64,000 nucleotides of DNA from Rhodobacter sp. SGA-6-6 (lineage in GTDB: Bacteria; Pseudomonadota; Alphaproteobacteria; Rhodobacterales; Rhodobacteraceae): positions 1 through 64,000 of the forward strand of contig NZ_JAAKGP010000011.1 in assembly GCF_011043545.1 (NCBI RefSeq), in the 5' to 3' direction. Both the position numbers and the translations under genes were made by a program. The notes beneath the pieces were generated by a model. The model made no database searches. It saw only the letters and a list, made by a program, of their open reading frames with translations, and was not told the origin of the DNA. Below, piece by piece: positions 29,053-38,187 of the stretch (position 1 is its first letter; every line of letters begins with the position of its first letter).

Positions 29053-29378
29053 ATGACGATGACCTGCCTTGCCGACGAACTGGCCGAGATCAGGGCCGAG
29101 ATCCTGCGCCTGCGGCGGCGCGAGGCCGCGCTGCGCCAGGCGCTGATCGCGGCGCCCGCGGCCGGGCGGCTCGGCCGCTGGCACGAGGCGGAGGTGAGTT
29201 TCCGCAAGCGGCTGGTGTTCAACCGCTGGCTCCTGCCCGCCGAAGTCCGGCAGGACCCCCGCTGCTGGGAGGACCGCCCGTCGCATCTGGTGACGCTGCG
29301 CCCGGTGCAGGCCGGTCCGAAGCCGCGGCCGGGCTGGCCGATCCGGCGCGACCCCCCCCCGGCCTCGCGCTGCACTGA
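29053..29378 (+). CDS. Small conserved-looking protein with an apparent poly-C frameshift
   Basis: It starts MTMTCLADELAEIRAEILRLRRREAALRQ after AGGGGCGACGG and reads as a short helical N-terminus followed by GRWHEAEVSFRKRLVFNRWLLPAEVRQDPRCWEDRP and KPRPGWPIRRD. At 29352-29360 there is a run of nine C. As written, the frame then loses coding character and runs open for 1.6 kb antisense to the mutase gene. Adding one C gives PPPGLALH and an immediate TGA at 29376-29378. A sequencing slip, a real frameshift or slippage are all possible. Function is unknown. Confidence 0.55.
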
Positions 29379-29459
29379 GGCGGCTTCCAGAAGGAGCGCC
29401 TTGCGGCGCAAGCCTTTCGTCTCGCCTCTGCGCGCAAGCGCGCAACCGGCTCGGGCGTG

Positions 29460-29562
29460 CCTCCGGCGGGGATATTTGGAGGCAGGTGAATTGCAAGAAG
29501 TGCTCTTCTTCAAATTCACCTGCTGCAAATATCCTCAGGGGGTTTGGGGGCAGAATGCCCCC
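29460..29562 (+). repeat. Long hairpin cassette, copy A
   Basis: CCTCCGGCGG, then a long imperfect stem (GGATATTT ... GGCAGGTGAATT ... AAGAAG-TGCT-CTTCTT ... AATTCACCTGC ... AAATATCC, 29470-29534), then GGGGGTTTGGGGG and a GGGGG-CAGAATG-CCCCC hairpin. The same flanks surround a stem of different sequence at 39791-39878. It sits 3' of the minus-strand mutase gene. Confidence 0.8.
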
Positions 29563-29643
29563 ATCAGGCGACAGCAGCCCCATGAGACTCCGCCGGCCAC
29601 CACGAAAAGGAATGCGGCGGCAGCCGCACCGCCGGATCGCGGC

Positions 29644-30999
29644 TCAGCCGAGGATCAGCGCCCGGACCGTCTCGACCGACCGCGCCACCAGCGCCGCGTC
29701 GCCCCGCGCCTCGACGTTCAGCCGCAGCAGCGGCTCGGTGTTCGACGACCGCAGGTTCAGCCGCCAGTCGCCGAAATCGAGGCTCAGCCCGTCGGTCAGG
29801 TCGCGCGCCCGCGCCTGCGGGCCGAGCGCCGCCTCCACCCGCGCCACCGCCGCCTGCGCATCCGCCACCCGGAAGTTGATCTCGCCCGAGGAGGGGAACC
29901 CCGCCCGCATCCGCCCGACCAGGGCCGAGAGCGGCTGGCCGCTCCGCCCCATCAGTTCGGCCACCAGCAGCCAGGGGATCATCCCGGAATCGCAGGCCAT
30001 GAAGTCGCGGAAATAGTGATGCGCCGACATCTCGCCGCCGTAGACCGCGCCGGTCTGCCGCATCGCCGCCTTCAGGAAGGCATGGCCGGTGCGCGCCAGC
30101 ACCGCCCTACCGCCGCCGCACGCCACCGCATCCTGCGTCGCCCAGACCACCCGCGGGTCGTGGACGATCGCCGCCCCCGGCTCTTTCTCCAGGAAGGCCG
30201 AGGCGAGAAGCGCCACCACATATTCCCCCGGCACGAAGCCCCCCGCCTCGTCGAAGAAGAAGCAGCGGTCGAAATCGCCGTCGAAGGCGATGCCGAGGTC
30301 GGCCCCCGCTTCCACCACCGCCCGCGCCGTCACCGGCTGGTTTTCCGGCAGAAGCGGATTGGGGATGCCATTCGGGAAGCTGCCGTCGGGGTCGTGGTGC
30401 AGGCGGGTGTAGCGGAAGGGCGCGCCCTGCGCCGCCAGCGCTTCGGCCAGCGCGTCGAAGGTCGGCCCCGCGGCGCCGTTGCCGCAATTGACCAGGACGT
30501 GCAGCGGCCGCAGCGCCTGCGGATCGGCGAAGCCCGCCACGCCGGCGACATAGGCCGCCCGCGCCCCCGCCGCCGGCACCACCCTGCCCTGCCCGCCCGG
30601 CGGGAAATCCACGCTCTCGGCCAGGTCGTGGACCGCGCGCATGGTGGCGGGGTCCAGCGGCGCCGAACCCGCGCGGACCATCTTCATCCCGTTGTAATCC
30701 ATCGGATTGTGCGAGGCGGTGACCTCGATCCCGCCCCCGGCGCCGAAATGCGTCACCGCGTGATACATCTCCTCGGTGCCGCAAAGGCCGAGGTCCAGCA
30801 CCTCCACCCCCGCCGCCAGCAGCCCCTCGACCGCAGCCGCCATCAGCGCCTCGGAAGAGGCCCGGCAGTCGCGGCCGACGCAGACCTTCCGCGCCCCCAG
30901 CACATGGGCGAAGGCCCGGCCGATGCGGCGGGCGATGTCCTCGTCCAGTTCCTCGCCGAGGCGGCCGCGGATGTCGTAAGCCTTGAAGCAGCTCAACAT
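29644..30999 (-). CDS. manB: Phosphomannomutase/phosphoglucomutase
   Basis: A 451-residue alpha-D-phosphohexomutase. It has the active-site serine loop VTASHNPMDYNGMK, the metal loop FDGDFDRC, the sugar-binding GGEMSAHHYF and the phosphate-binding RSSNTEPLLRLNVEA. It interconverts the 6- and 1-phosphates of mannose or glucose for GDP-mannose and exopolysaccharide synthesis. The ATG at 30999 lies five bases after the soeC stop, so it is probably translated from the soeABC message although no functional link to sulfite oxidation is known. The frame remains open upstream into soeC but the family N-terminus is MLSCFKAYDIRG. Confidence 0.92.
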   Translation of the reverse strand: MLSCFKAYDIRGRLGEELDEDIARRIGRAFAHVLGARKVCVGRDCRASSEALMAAAVEGLLAAGVEVLDLGLCGTEEMYHAVTHFGAGGGIEVTASHNPMDYNGMKMVRAGSAPLDPATMRAVHDLAESVDFPPGGQGRVVPAAGARAAYVAGVAGFADPQALRPLHVLVNCGNGAAGPTFDALAEALAAQGAPFRYTRLHHDPDGSFPNGIPNPLLPENQPVTARAVVEAGADLGIAFDGDFDRCFFFDEAGGFVPGEYVVALLASAFLEKEPGAAIVHDPRVVWATQDAVACGGGRAVLARTGHAFLKAAMRQTGAVYGGEMSAHHYFRDFMACDSGMIPWLLVAELMGRSGQPLSALVGRMRAGFPSSGEINFRVADAQAAVARVEAALGPQARARDLTDGLSLDFGDWRLNLRSSNTEPLLRLNVEARGDAALVARSVETVRALILG

Positions 31000-31004
31000 T
31001 TTGC

Positions 31005-31874
31005 TCACCGCTTGCCGTAGTAAAGCCCGACGACATGCTCGGCCTCGGCGAAGAACAGCCAGCGGGCGGCGAAGGCGCCGGCCAGGTGCAGCGCGAAGGC
31101 CAGCGCCCGCATCCCGGGCAGCGGGACCAGCACCAGCACGGCCGGCAGCGCCGCCGCCAGCACCAGCGCGATGACCCGCAGCTTCGCGGCATGGCGGCGG
31201 CCGACGACATGGATCATCTCGCGCAGCAGGTAGTTGCCGGCGGTATGGGCGGGCTCGAACACCTCCGCCCTGCCCAGCCGGTCCAGCCCGGTGGCGGTGC
31301 CGAGGGTCTGCGCCGCGGCCGCGAAGGCGCCGTCGCCGCGCTGCCAGCCGTAAAGCAGGCAGGCGCCGAGGATCGGGCACAAGACCGCAGCGGCCCAGCC
31401 GGGGGCGGCGAGGATCGCCCCGCCCGCCGCCGCGAAGGCGAAGAAGGTGACGGGCGTGGACCAGTGGTTCCAGCGCGGCACCGTCTTCAGCTGGGCATAG
31501 ATCATCGAGGTGCAGAGCACGGTCAGGACGCAGAGCCCCGCGCCCCCCCAGCCGATCCAGCGGCCCAGCCCGAGGCCCAGCCAGTCCGACAAGGCCAGCG
31601 GCGCCAGCGCCAGCAGCGCCAGCACCGAGGTCCAGCCCTCGCGCGACAGCCAGCTGGACCGCCATTGGGTGAAGGCCAGCAGCGCCCTTTGCGGATTGCC
31701 GAGGTGGAAGGTCGAGGCCAGAAGCCCCCCCACCGCCAGCCCGTAGCCGAGGCCCCAGGCGGCGAAGGCCATCCAGCCGGCCACCGGCAGCAGGCCCAGG
31801 GCGAGGCAGGCGAGGAAGCCGAAGCCCGCGCCCGACAGCACGGTGAAGACGATGACCGAAGGCGCCGGATGCAT
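31005..31874 (-). CDS. soeC: Sulfite dehydrogenase membrane anchor (DmsC-like)
   Basis: A 289-residue membrane protein with about eight hydrophobic segments, of the DmsC/YnfH anchor family (MHPAPSVIVFTVLSGAGFGF; STFHLGNPQRALLAFTQWRSSWLSREG). It should hold the SoeAB enzyme on the cytoplasmic face of the inner membrane and pass electrons to quinone. Its ATG shares one base with the soeB stop (TGATG), so translation is coupled. The assignment as SoeC rather than DmsC rests on the xsc/tauE/tpa neighbours. Confidence 0.85.
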   Translation of the reverse strand: MHPAPSVIVFTVLSGAGFGFLACLALGLLPVAGWMAFAAWGLGYGLAVGGLLASTFHLGNPQRALLAFTQWRSSWLSREGWTSVLALLALAPLALSDWLGLGLGRWIGWGGAGLCVLTVLCTSMIYAQLKTVPRWNHWSTPVTFFAFAAAGGAILAAPGWAAAVLCPILGACLLYGWQRGDGAFAAAAQTLGTATGLDRLGRAEVFEPAHTAGNYLLREMIHVVGRRHAAKLRVIALVLAAALPAVLVLVPLPGMRALAFALHLAGAFAARWLFFAEAEHVVGLYYGKR

Positions 31875-32593
31875 CAGATCTTCCCCAGCAGCCGGTCGAG
31901 CCAGCCGGCGATGCCGGTGGCCGCCAGCGGCTCCAGCGCCGGCGCGGCGGCGGCGCCCTTCTTCCGCGGCGGCAGGTAGCGGTTGACCGGCTTGGTGCCG
32001 AGGTCGGGCATCAGCTCATAGCCCCCCCGCGCCTCGACCAGCCGCGACACCGCGCTGTCGGGGTCGGAGAGGTCGCCGAAATGCCGCGCGCCGGTCGGGC
32101 AGGTGCGGACGCAGGCGGGGATGCGGTCCTCCTCGGGCAGGTTGTCGTTGTAGATGCGGTCGACGCAGAGGGTGCATTTCTTCATCACCCCCTGCACGGC
32201 ATCCATCTCGCGCGCGCCATAGGGGCAGGCCCAGGCGCAGAGGCCGCAGCCGATGCAGGTATCCGGGTTCACCAGCACGATGCCGTCCTCGGCCCGCTTG
32301 TAGCTGGCCCCGGTCGGGCAGACGGTCACGCAGGGCGCGTTCTCGCAATGCAGGCAGGAGCGCGGGAAGTTCACCACCTGCGCCGGGCCGTCCTCCGGCC
32401 GGACCTGGTAGGAATGCACCCGGTTCAGGAAGGTGCCGGAGGGGTCGGCGCCATAGGGGTCCTGGTCCGACAGCCCGGCGCCCTGGTCGTTCCAGCCCTT
32501 GCAGGCGGTCACGCAGGCCTGGCAGCCGACGCAGGTGTCGAGGTCGATCACCAGCCCCAGCCGCTTCTCCACCTTGGCGGGAAGGCAGGTCAT
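31874..32593 (-). CDS. soeB: Sulfite dehydrogenase iron-sulfur subunit (DmsB-like)
   Basis: A 239-residue ferredoxin-like electron-transfer subunit with four Cys groups: CVGCQACVTACK, CLHCENAPCVTVCPTG, CIGCGLCAWACPYG and CTLCVDR...CVRTCPTGA, enough for four [4Fe-4S] clusters. There is no Tat or Sec signal, so it stays in the cytoplasm. Its ATG overlaps the soeA stop (ATGA) and its stop overlaps soeC, as in one translationally coupled unit. Confidence 0.88.
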   Translation of the reverse strand: MTCLPAKVEKRLGLVIDLDTCVGCQACVTACKGWNDQGAGLSDQDPYGADPSGTFLNRVHSYQVRPEDGPAQVVNFPRSCLHCENAPCVTVCPTGASYKRAEDGIVLVNPDTCIGCGLCAWACPYGAREMDAVQGVMKKCTLCVDRIYNDNLPEEDRIPACVRTCPTGARHFGDLSDPDSAVSRLVEARGGYELMPDLGTKPVNRYLPPRKKGAAAAPALEPLAATGIAGWLDRLLGKI

Positions 32594-35436
32594 GCCGCGC
32601 CCTCCCCTGATTTTCGCCGAAAATCAGGATCGAGTTTTCGCAGAAAACTCGTGCCCCTTCCGCCGCCGGCGCGCGGCGGGTCGGGGAGGATCGGGAACTG
32701 CGGCTGCGCGCCGCGGCCCGCGGGCCGGTCTTCGGCCGCCACCCGCTCCACCCGCACCCGCTGGTCGAACCAGGCCGCCTGCCCGGTCACCGGATCGGAG
32801 TTGGAGAGCCGCCCGTCGCCCGGCAGCAGTTCCGAGATCAGGTGGTTCAGGAGGAACCCCACCACCCCCTCCGGCGCGTCCTTGTCCAGCGCCCAGGCCC
32901 CGCGTCTTTTGCCGATGGCGTTCCAGGTCCAGACCGTGTTCGGGTTCAGCGCCGCCATATGCGCCGCCGGCACCTCGATCACCCCGTTGCGCGACGACAC
33001 CCGCGCCCAGTCGCCGGGCTGGAACCCCTGCCCCTCCCAGATTGCCGTCGGCAGGTAGAGGGCATTGTGCCCCTTGATCTGCCGCAGCCAGGCGTTCTGG
33101 CTGCCCCAGCTGTGATACATGTCCATCGGCCGCTGCGTCAGCGCGTGGACCGGATAGCCGTAGTCCGCATCGGCATCGCCATAGGGCGGATACCAGATCG
33201 GCAAGGGGTGCATCGCCTGCCGCAGCCGCGCCCGCAGGTGATCCGGCGGCTGGCGGTCGCCCTGCCCCTCGGCGGCCAGCTGGAAGCGCCGCATCGGTTC
33301 CGACCAGAGCGAGAACAGATAGGGCTGCGGCGTCTCGTAGAGGCCGAGGCGCACCGCCCAGTCCTGATAGGCGGCATTCCAGGGCTTGAAGAAGGCTGCG
33401 CCCTCGGGGACATGGGCCTGACAGAAAGCGCCGTTCTCGATATAGCGCTGCAACTGCGCCGGATTCGGCGCACCGCGGCCGGTCTCGTCGCCGTTGCCGC
33501 GGAAGCCCATCAGCGGCCCCACCCCCGGCCGGCGCTGGTGGTTGACGATGTAATCGGCGTAGTCGCGGTATTTCGGGCTGCCGTCCTCGGCCACCATCCC
33601 CGGCAGGCCCAGCCTTGCGCCGAGGTCCAGCAGCACCGACTGGAAGCAGCGCACCTCGCGGTCCGGCTGGATCACCGGCCAGCGGATGGCGTCGCCGGCC
33701 GCATCGGGCTCGGAGATCGGCCGGTCCAAGAGCGAGATGCAGTCGTGCCGCTCCAGATAGGTGGTGTCGGGCAGGATCAGGTCGGCATAGGCCACCATCT
33801 CCGAGGCATAGGCGTCGGAATAGATGATCCGCGGGATGAGATATTCCCCGTCCGCGCCCTTCTCGGTCAGCATCTCCATGACCCGGGCGGTGTTCATCGA
33901 GGAGTTCCACGACATGTTGGCCATGTAGAGGAACAGGGTGTCGATCCGGTAGGGATCGCCGGCATGGGCGTTGGGGATCACCATATGCATCAGCCCATGG
34001 GCCGAGAACGGGTTCTCCCAGGTGAAGCCCTTGTCGATCCGGGCCGGGCTGCCGTCGGGCAAGAGCGCCAGGTCGTCCGGGCCGCGGACATAGCCCAGAT
34101 GCGGGCCGGACAACGGCTTGCCCGGGGTGCAGGCGAAATGCGGGGTCGGGTGGGCCTCGACGGGCTTGGGGTAAGGCGGCTTCAGCCGGTATCCGCCGGG
34201 GGCCTCGACCGAGCCGAGCAGGATCTGCAACAGGTGCAGGGCGCGGGCGGTCTGGAAACCGTTGGAATGGGCGGAAATCCCCCGCATGGCGTGGAAACTG
34301 ACCGGGCGGCCCTGCATGGTGTCGTGCCGGTTGCCGCGGAAATCCACCCAGGGACGGTCCAGCGCGAAGGCCCGGTCGAAGGCCGCCTGCGCCAGTTCCG
34401 CCGCCAGCCCGCGGATGCGTCCGGCGGGGATGCCGACCCGTTCGGCCACCTGTTCAGGCGCATATTTCGGGTCCAGGTATTCCTCGGCCATGTGACGGAA
34501 CACCGTGCGGTTGCCCTGCCATTCGGCCCCGAGGTCCGGCTCCACCCCCGGCCCGTCCCAGGGTGCGGGATGGCCGGTGCGGCGGTCGATGACGAAGGGC
34601 TGGCGCTCGGCGTTCTTGACCAGCATCCCCTTCTCGGGACCCTCCTCGCCGTTGACCAGCATCGGCGCGTTGGTCCACTGCGCCAGGTAGTCCAGGTCGA
34701 TCCTGCCCGCCTGCATCAGGCAATGGATCAGCGACAGGATGAACAGCCCGTCCGTCCCCGGCGTGATGCCATACCAGTCGTCGGCCACCGCGGAATAGCC
34801 GGTGCGCACCGGGTTGACGCTGATAACCCGCGCGCCGCGCGCCTTCAGCTTGCCGATGCCGATCTTGATCGGGTTGCTGTCGTGATCCTCGGCTACGCCG
34901 AACATCACGAAGACCTCGGTCCGCTCCCAATCCGGCTGGCCGAATTCCCAGAACGCGCCGCCGATGGTGTAGATGCCGCCCGCCGCCATGTTGACCGAGC
35001 AGAAGCCGCCATGGGCCGCGTAGTTCGGGGTGCCGAAGGCCTGCGCCCACCAGCCGGTGAGGGACTGCGACTGGTCGCGGCCGGTGAAGAAGGCCAGCCT
35101 TTCCGGCGCGGTCTCGCGCAAAGGCTTCATCCATTTCACCGCCAGATCGAGGGCCTCGTCCCAACTGATCTCCTCGAAGGCCCCCGATCCGCGCGGCCCC
35201 ACCCGCCGCAACGGCGCCTTCAGGCGCGAGGGCGCGGTGACCTGCATGATCCCGCTGGCCCCCTTGGCGCAGAGGACGCCCTTGTTGATCGGGTGGTCGC
35301 GGTTGCCCTCGATATAGGTGACCCGCCCCTCCTTCAGGTGCACGTTGATGCCGCAGCGGCAGGCGCACATGTAGCAGGTGGTCTGCCGGATCTCGTCAGA
35401 GACGGCGGGCGAGGTGTCGATCCGCGGGGCGGTCAT
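32590..35436 (-). CDS. soeA: Sulfite dehydrogenase molybdopterin subunit
   Basis: A 948-residue CISM-family molybdoenzyme. The N-terminal [4Fe-4S] motif is C21-x2-C24-x3-C28-x27-C56, followed by the molybdopterin oxidoreductase domain (FFTGRDQSQSLTGWWAQAFG) and a molydopterin-dinucleotide-binding domain near the C-terminus. No Tat signal is present, which fits the cytoplasmic SoeABC type described in Allochromatium and Roseobacters and not periplasmic DMSO reductases. It should oxidise sulfite from Xsc to sulfate. Residues 930-943 are encoded by two short palindromes (32606-32651), so the tail looks like repeat-derived padding. A DMSO/polysulfide role is the alternative. Confidence 0.83.
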   Translation of the reverse strand: MTAPRIDTSPAVSDEIRQTTCYMCACRCGINVHLKEGRVTYIEGNRDHPINKGVLCAKGASGIMQVTAPSRLKAPLRRVGPRGSGAFEEISWDEALDLAVKWMKPLRETAPERLAFFTGRDQSQSLTGWWAQAFGTPNYAAHGGFCSVNMAAGGIYTIGGAFWEFGQPDWERTEVFVMFGVAEDHDSNPIKIGIGKLKARGARVISVNPVRTGYSAVADDWYGITPGTDGLFILSLIHCLMQAGRIDLDYLAQWTNAPMLVNGEEGPEKGMLVKNAERQPFVIDRRTGHPAPWDGPGVEPDLGAEWQGNRTVFRHMAEEYLDPKYAPEQVAERVGIPAGRIRGLAAELAQAAFDRAFALDRPWVDFRGNRHDTMQGRPVSFHAMRGISAHSNGFQTARALHLLQILLGSVEAPGGYRLKPPYPKPVEAHPTPHFACTPGKPLSGPHLGYVRGPDDLALLPDGSPARIDKGFTWENPFSAHGLMHMVIPNAHAGDPYRIDTLFLYMANMSWNSSMNTARVMEMLTEKGADGEYLIPRIIYSDAYASEMVAYADLILPDTTYLERHDCISLLDRPISEPDAAGDAIRWPVIQPDREVRCFQSVLLDLGARLGLPGMVAEDGSPKYRDYADYIVNHQRRPGVGPLMGFRGNGDETGRGAPNPAQLQRYIENGAFCQAHVPEGAAFFKPWNAAYQDWAVRLGLYETPQPYLFSLWSEPMRRFQLAAEGQGDRQPPDHLRARLRQAMHPLPIWYPPYGDADADYGYPVHALTQRPMDMYHSWGSQNAWLRQIKGHNALYLPTAIWEGQGFQPGDWARVSSRNGVIEVPAAHMAALNPNTVWTWNAIGKRRGAWALDKDAPEGVVGFLLNHLISELLPGDGRLSNSDPVTGQAAWFDQRVRVERVAAEDRPAGRGAQPQFPILPDPPRAGGGRGTSFLRKLDPDFRRKSGEGAA
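32606..32651. repeat. Two short palindromes inside the soeA 3' end
   Basis: CCTGATTTTC-GCC-GAAAATCAGG (32606-32628) and CGAGTTTTC-GCA-GAAAACTCG (32631-32651). Both belong to the TTTTC-nnn-GAAAA family and are translated as SFLRKLDPDFRRKS at the very end of SoeA. Confidence 0.85.
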
Positions 35437-35611
35437 GCGCCGGTCTCCTGCAAGGCGCGGGGCGCCGCGATCCGGCGTTGCGTGTCGGCTGGGGTCACTG
35501 GCACCTGACTGTCCCTGGCTCTCCGGTCGGGCCTGCGGACCCGGTTGTCGTCCCCGCCAATACCGCCTGCGGCGGCGGTGGCGTCAAGCCCCCGCATCGG
35601 CGATCCCGCTG

Positions 35612-36355
35612 TCACAGCAGCGCCTTGCCCAGGCCGAGCGCGGCCAGCCCGGCCAAGAGCAGCAGGGCGAAGCGGCGGAATTCCCGCGGGTCGGTGCCGA
35701 AGAAATGCCGCCCGCCCAGCCAGTTGCCGAGGACCGTCAGCGGCAGCGCCCAGAGCGCGGCCAGCAGCGTGTCGCGGCCGATCATGCCATGCGCCCAGTA
35801 GAGCGGCGCGGAATAGAGGTCCAGCAGCGGGAAATAGGCGATCAGCGTCGCCCGGAACACCGGCGCCGGGATCGGCTGGGCGGCGAAGAACGCTGCCAGC
35901 GGCAGCCCGCCCATCCCCGGCGCATTTGCCAGGCCCGAGGCCAGCCCCGCCGCCAGGTTCGCGCCCGCCCCGCGCGCCTCGGCCGCCGTCCGCCAGCCCA
36001 TCAGCAGCACCGCGCACATCGCCAGCACATAGGCCGAGATCGCCGCCCGCGCGGTATCCTCGGAGACCGCCGTCAGCGCCCAGAGGCCGAGCGGCAGCCC
36101 GACCGCGGCCCCCAGCATCAAGAGCAGCACCCGCCGCCAGTCGATGTCCGGCCCGGCGCCGCGCCAGGACTGCACCGACATGGCGAATTCCATCACCATC
36201 ACCACGGCGACGAGGTTCAGCGGATTGGTGACCAGCGCCGATCCGGCGATGACGATGGCCGAATAGCCGAAGCCGGAATAGCCGCGCACGAAGGCGGCGA
36301 CCAGCACCACCGCCGCAAGCCAGACCGAACCGCCGGCCGTCAGGTCGAAGGGCAT
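35612..36355 (-). CDS. TauE/SafE-family sulfite exporter-like permease
   Basis: A 247-residue membrane protein with seven or eight hydrophobic segments. RGYSGFGYSAIVIAGSALV and the mirrored GLASGLANAPGMGGLPLAAFF are the two half-repeats of the TauE/SafE family. In taurine-degrading bacteria such proteins (TauE, TauZ) are proposed to export sulfite or sulfoacetate. Its ATG shares one base with the xsc stop (TGATG), so it is translated together with the enzyme that makes sulfite. That coupling is the main support for the proposed substrate. Confidence 0.82.
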   Translation of the reverse strand: MPFDLTAGGSVWLAAVVLVAAFVRGYSGFGYSAIVIAGSALVTNPLNLVAVVMVMEFAMSVQSWRGAGPDIDWRRVLLLMLGAAVGLPLGLWALTAVSEDTARAAISAYVLAMCAVLLMGWRTAAEARGAGANLAAGLASGLANAPGMGGLPLAAFFAAQPIPAPVFRATLIAYFPLLDLYSAPLYWAHGMIGRDTLLAALWALPLTVLGNWLGGRHFFGTDPREFRRFALLLLAGLAALGLGKALL

Positions 36356-38124
36356 CAGCCGGGGCGTGCCATGTCGGAGGGCTCGATCCCCGCCACCGCG
36401 ACCGGCTTCTTCATCGCGTCGCGGCGGAAGGGCTCGCCCAGTTCCTGGTTGATCATCGCCTCGATCAGCGTGGTCCTGCCCGCCTTCTGGTCGGCCAGCG
36501 CCTTGGTCAACGCCTCGCGCAGTTCCTCCATGGTCCGCGCCTGCACGCCTTGCAGCCCGCAGGCCCTGGCGATCCCGGCGTAGGAGACCTTGGTGTCCAG
36601 TTCGGTGCCGACGAAGTTGTCGTCGAACCAGAGGGTGGAGTTGCGCTTCTCCGCGCCCCATTGGTAGTTGCGGAAGACGACCATGGTGACGGCGGGCCAT
36701 TCCTCGCGACCGATGGCGGTCAGTTCGGTCACCGCGATGCCGAAGGCGCCGTCGCCCGAGAAGCCCACGACCGGAGTGTCCGGGCAGGCGATCTTGGCGC
36801 CGACCACCGCGGGCAGGCCATAGCCGCAGGGGCCGAACAGGCCCGGGGCAAGGTATTTCCGCCCGGCCTCGAAGGTGGGGTAGGCATTGCCGATGGCGCA
36901 ATTGTTGCCGATGTCGGAGGAGATGATCGCCTCTTTCGGCAGCGCCGACTGGATCGCCCGCCAAGCCATGCGGGGCGACATCCAGTCCGGCTTGGCGGCG
37001 CGGGCGCGTTCGTTCCAGCTGGTGCCGGGATCGTCGGCCTCATGGTCCATCGAGGCCAGTTCCTGCGCCCAGCGGCTCTTGGTGGTCGAGATCAGCGCAC
37101 GGCGGCTCTCCCTCCCCTCGTCGCCCGCGGTGCCCGAGAGCCGCGACAGGATGCCCTCGGCCACCTTCCTCGCATCGCCGACGATACCGACGGTGACCTT
37201 CTTGGTCAGGCCGATGCGGGCGGGGTTGATGTCGACCTGGATGATGGCGGCATCCTTCGGCCAGTAATCGATGCCATAGCCCGGCAGGGTGGAGAACGGG
37301 TTGAGCCGCGTGCCCAGCGCCAGCACCACATCGGCCTGCGCGATCAGTTCCATCGCCGCCTTGCTGCCGTTGTAGCCCAAGGGGCCGGCAAACAGCGGAT
37401 GGCTGCCCGGGAAGGCATCGTTGTGCTGGTAGCCGACGCAGACCGGCGCCTCCAGCCGTTCCGCCAAGGCCATCGAGGCCGGGATCGCCCCGCCGATCAC
37501 CACCCCGGCGCCGTTCAGGATCACCGGGAACTTGGCCTGCGACAGCAGCTTCGCCGCCTCGTCCAGCGCCGCCTCGCCGCCCTGCGGCCGCTCGAACTCC
37601 ACGATCCGCGGCAGGTCGATGTCGATCACCTGGGTGAAGAAATCGCGGGGGAAGTTGATCTGCGCCGGGGCCGAGTGGCGCTTGGCGTTCAGGATCACCC
37701 GGTTCAGCACCTCGGCCACGCGGGAGGGGTCGCGGACCTCCTCCTGATAGGCCACCATGTCCTTGAACAGCGCCATCTGCTCGACTTCCTGGAAGCCGCC
37801 CTGACCGATGGTCTTGTTCGCCGCCTGTGGCGTTACCAGCAGCAAGGGGGTATGATTCCAGTAGGCGGTCTTCACCGCGGTGACGAAATTGGTGATGCCC
37901 GGCCCGTTCTGGGCGATCATCATGCTCATCCGCCCGCTGGCGCGGGTATAGCCGTCCGCCATCATCCCGCCCGAGCCCTCATGGGCGCAGTCCCAGAACC
38001 GGATGCCGGCGCGGGGGAACAGGTCGGAAATCGGCATGAAGGCCGATCCGATGATGCCGAAGGCATCAGAGATGCCGTGCATCTGCAGCACTTTGACGAA
38101 GGCTTCCTCGGTGGTCATCCTCAT
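36355..38124 (-). CDS. xsc: Sulfoacetaldehyde acetyltransferase
   Basis: A 589-residue thiamine-diphosphate enzyme that converts sulfoacetaldehyde and phosphate to acetyl phosphate and sulfite. It starts MRMTTEEAFVKVLQMHGISDAFGIIGSAFMPISDLFP, close to known Xsc, and has the ThDP motif GDGAFGIAVTEL...NYQW. Length is right for the family. The ATG at 38124 has GAGGGA about eight bases before it; MTTEEAF two codons on is an alternative. A candidate TauR box lies 88 bases upstream. The phosphotransacetylase usually paired with Xsc is not in the window. Confidence 0.95.
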   Translation of the reverse strand: MRMTTEEAFVKVLQMHGISDAFGIIGSAFMPISDLFPRAGIRFWDCAHEGSGGMMADGYTRASGRMSMMIAQNGPGITNFVTAVKTAYWNHTPLLLVTPQAANKTIGQGGFQEVEQMALFKDMVAYQEEVRDPSRVAEVLNRVILNAKRHSAPAQINFPRDFFTQVIDIDLPRIVEFERPQGGEAALDEAAKLLSQAKFPVILNGAGVVIGGAIPASMALAERLEAPVCVGYQHNDAFPGSHPLFAGPLGYNGSKAAMELIAQADVVLALGTRLNPFSTLPGYGIDYWPKDAAIIQVDINPARIGLTKKVTVGIVGDARKVAEGILSRLSGTAGDEGRESRRALISTTKSRWAQELASMDHEADDPGTSWNERARAAKPDWMSPRMAWRAIQSALPKEAIISSDIGNNCAIGNAYPTFEAGRKYLAPGLFGPCGYGLPAVVGAKIACPDTPVVGFSGDGAFGIAVTELTAIGREEWPAVTMVVFRNYQWGAEKRNSTLWFDDNFVGTELDTKVSYAGIARACGLQGVQARTMEELREALTKALADQKAGRTTLIEAMINQELGEPFRRDAMKKPVAVAGIEPSDMARPG

Positions 38125-38187
38125 GGCGCGGTCCCTCTGGCAATGCTTTGCGTCCACGCCCTGACGGCGCGGCCCTTGGGGTGGACT

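Noticed and set aside
29391-31020. Plus-strand continuation of the small gene at 29053 across the mutase gene
   Set aside because: It is antisense to manB, whose protein has complete active-site motifs; the open frame is a composition effect after the poly-C frameshift.
31005-35436. DMSO reductase DmsABC
   Set aside because: SoeA has no Tat signal, and the neighbours xsc, tauE-like and tpa point to sulfite oxidation; DmsABC remains only an alternative.
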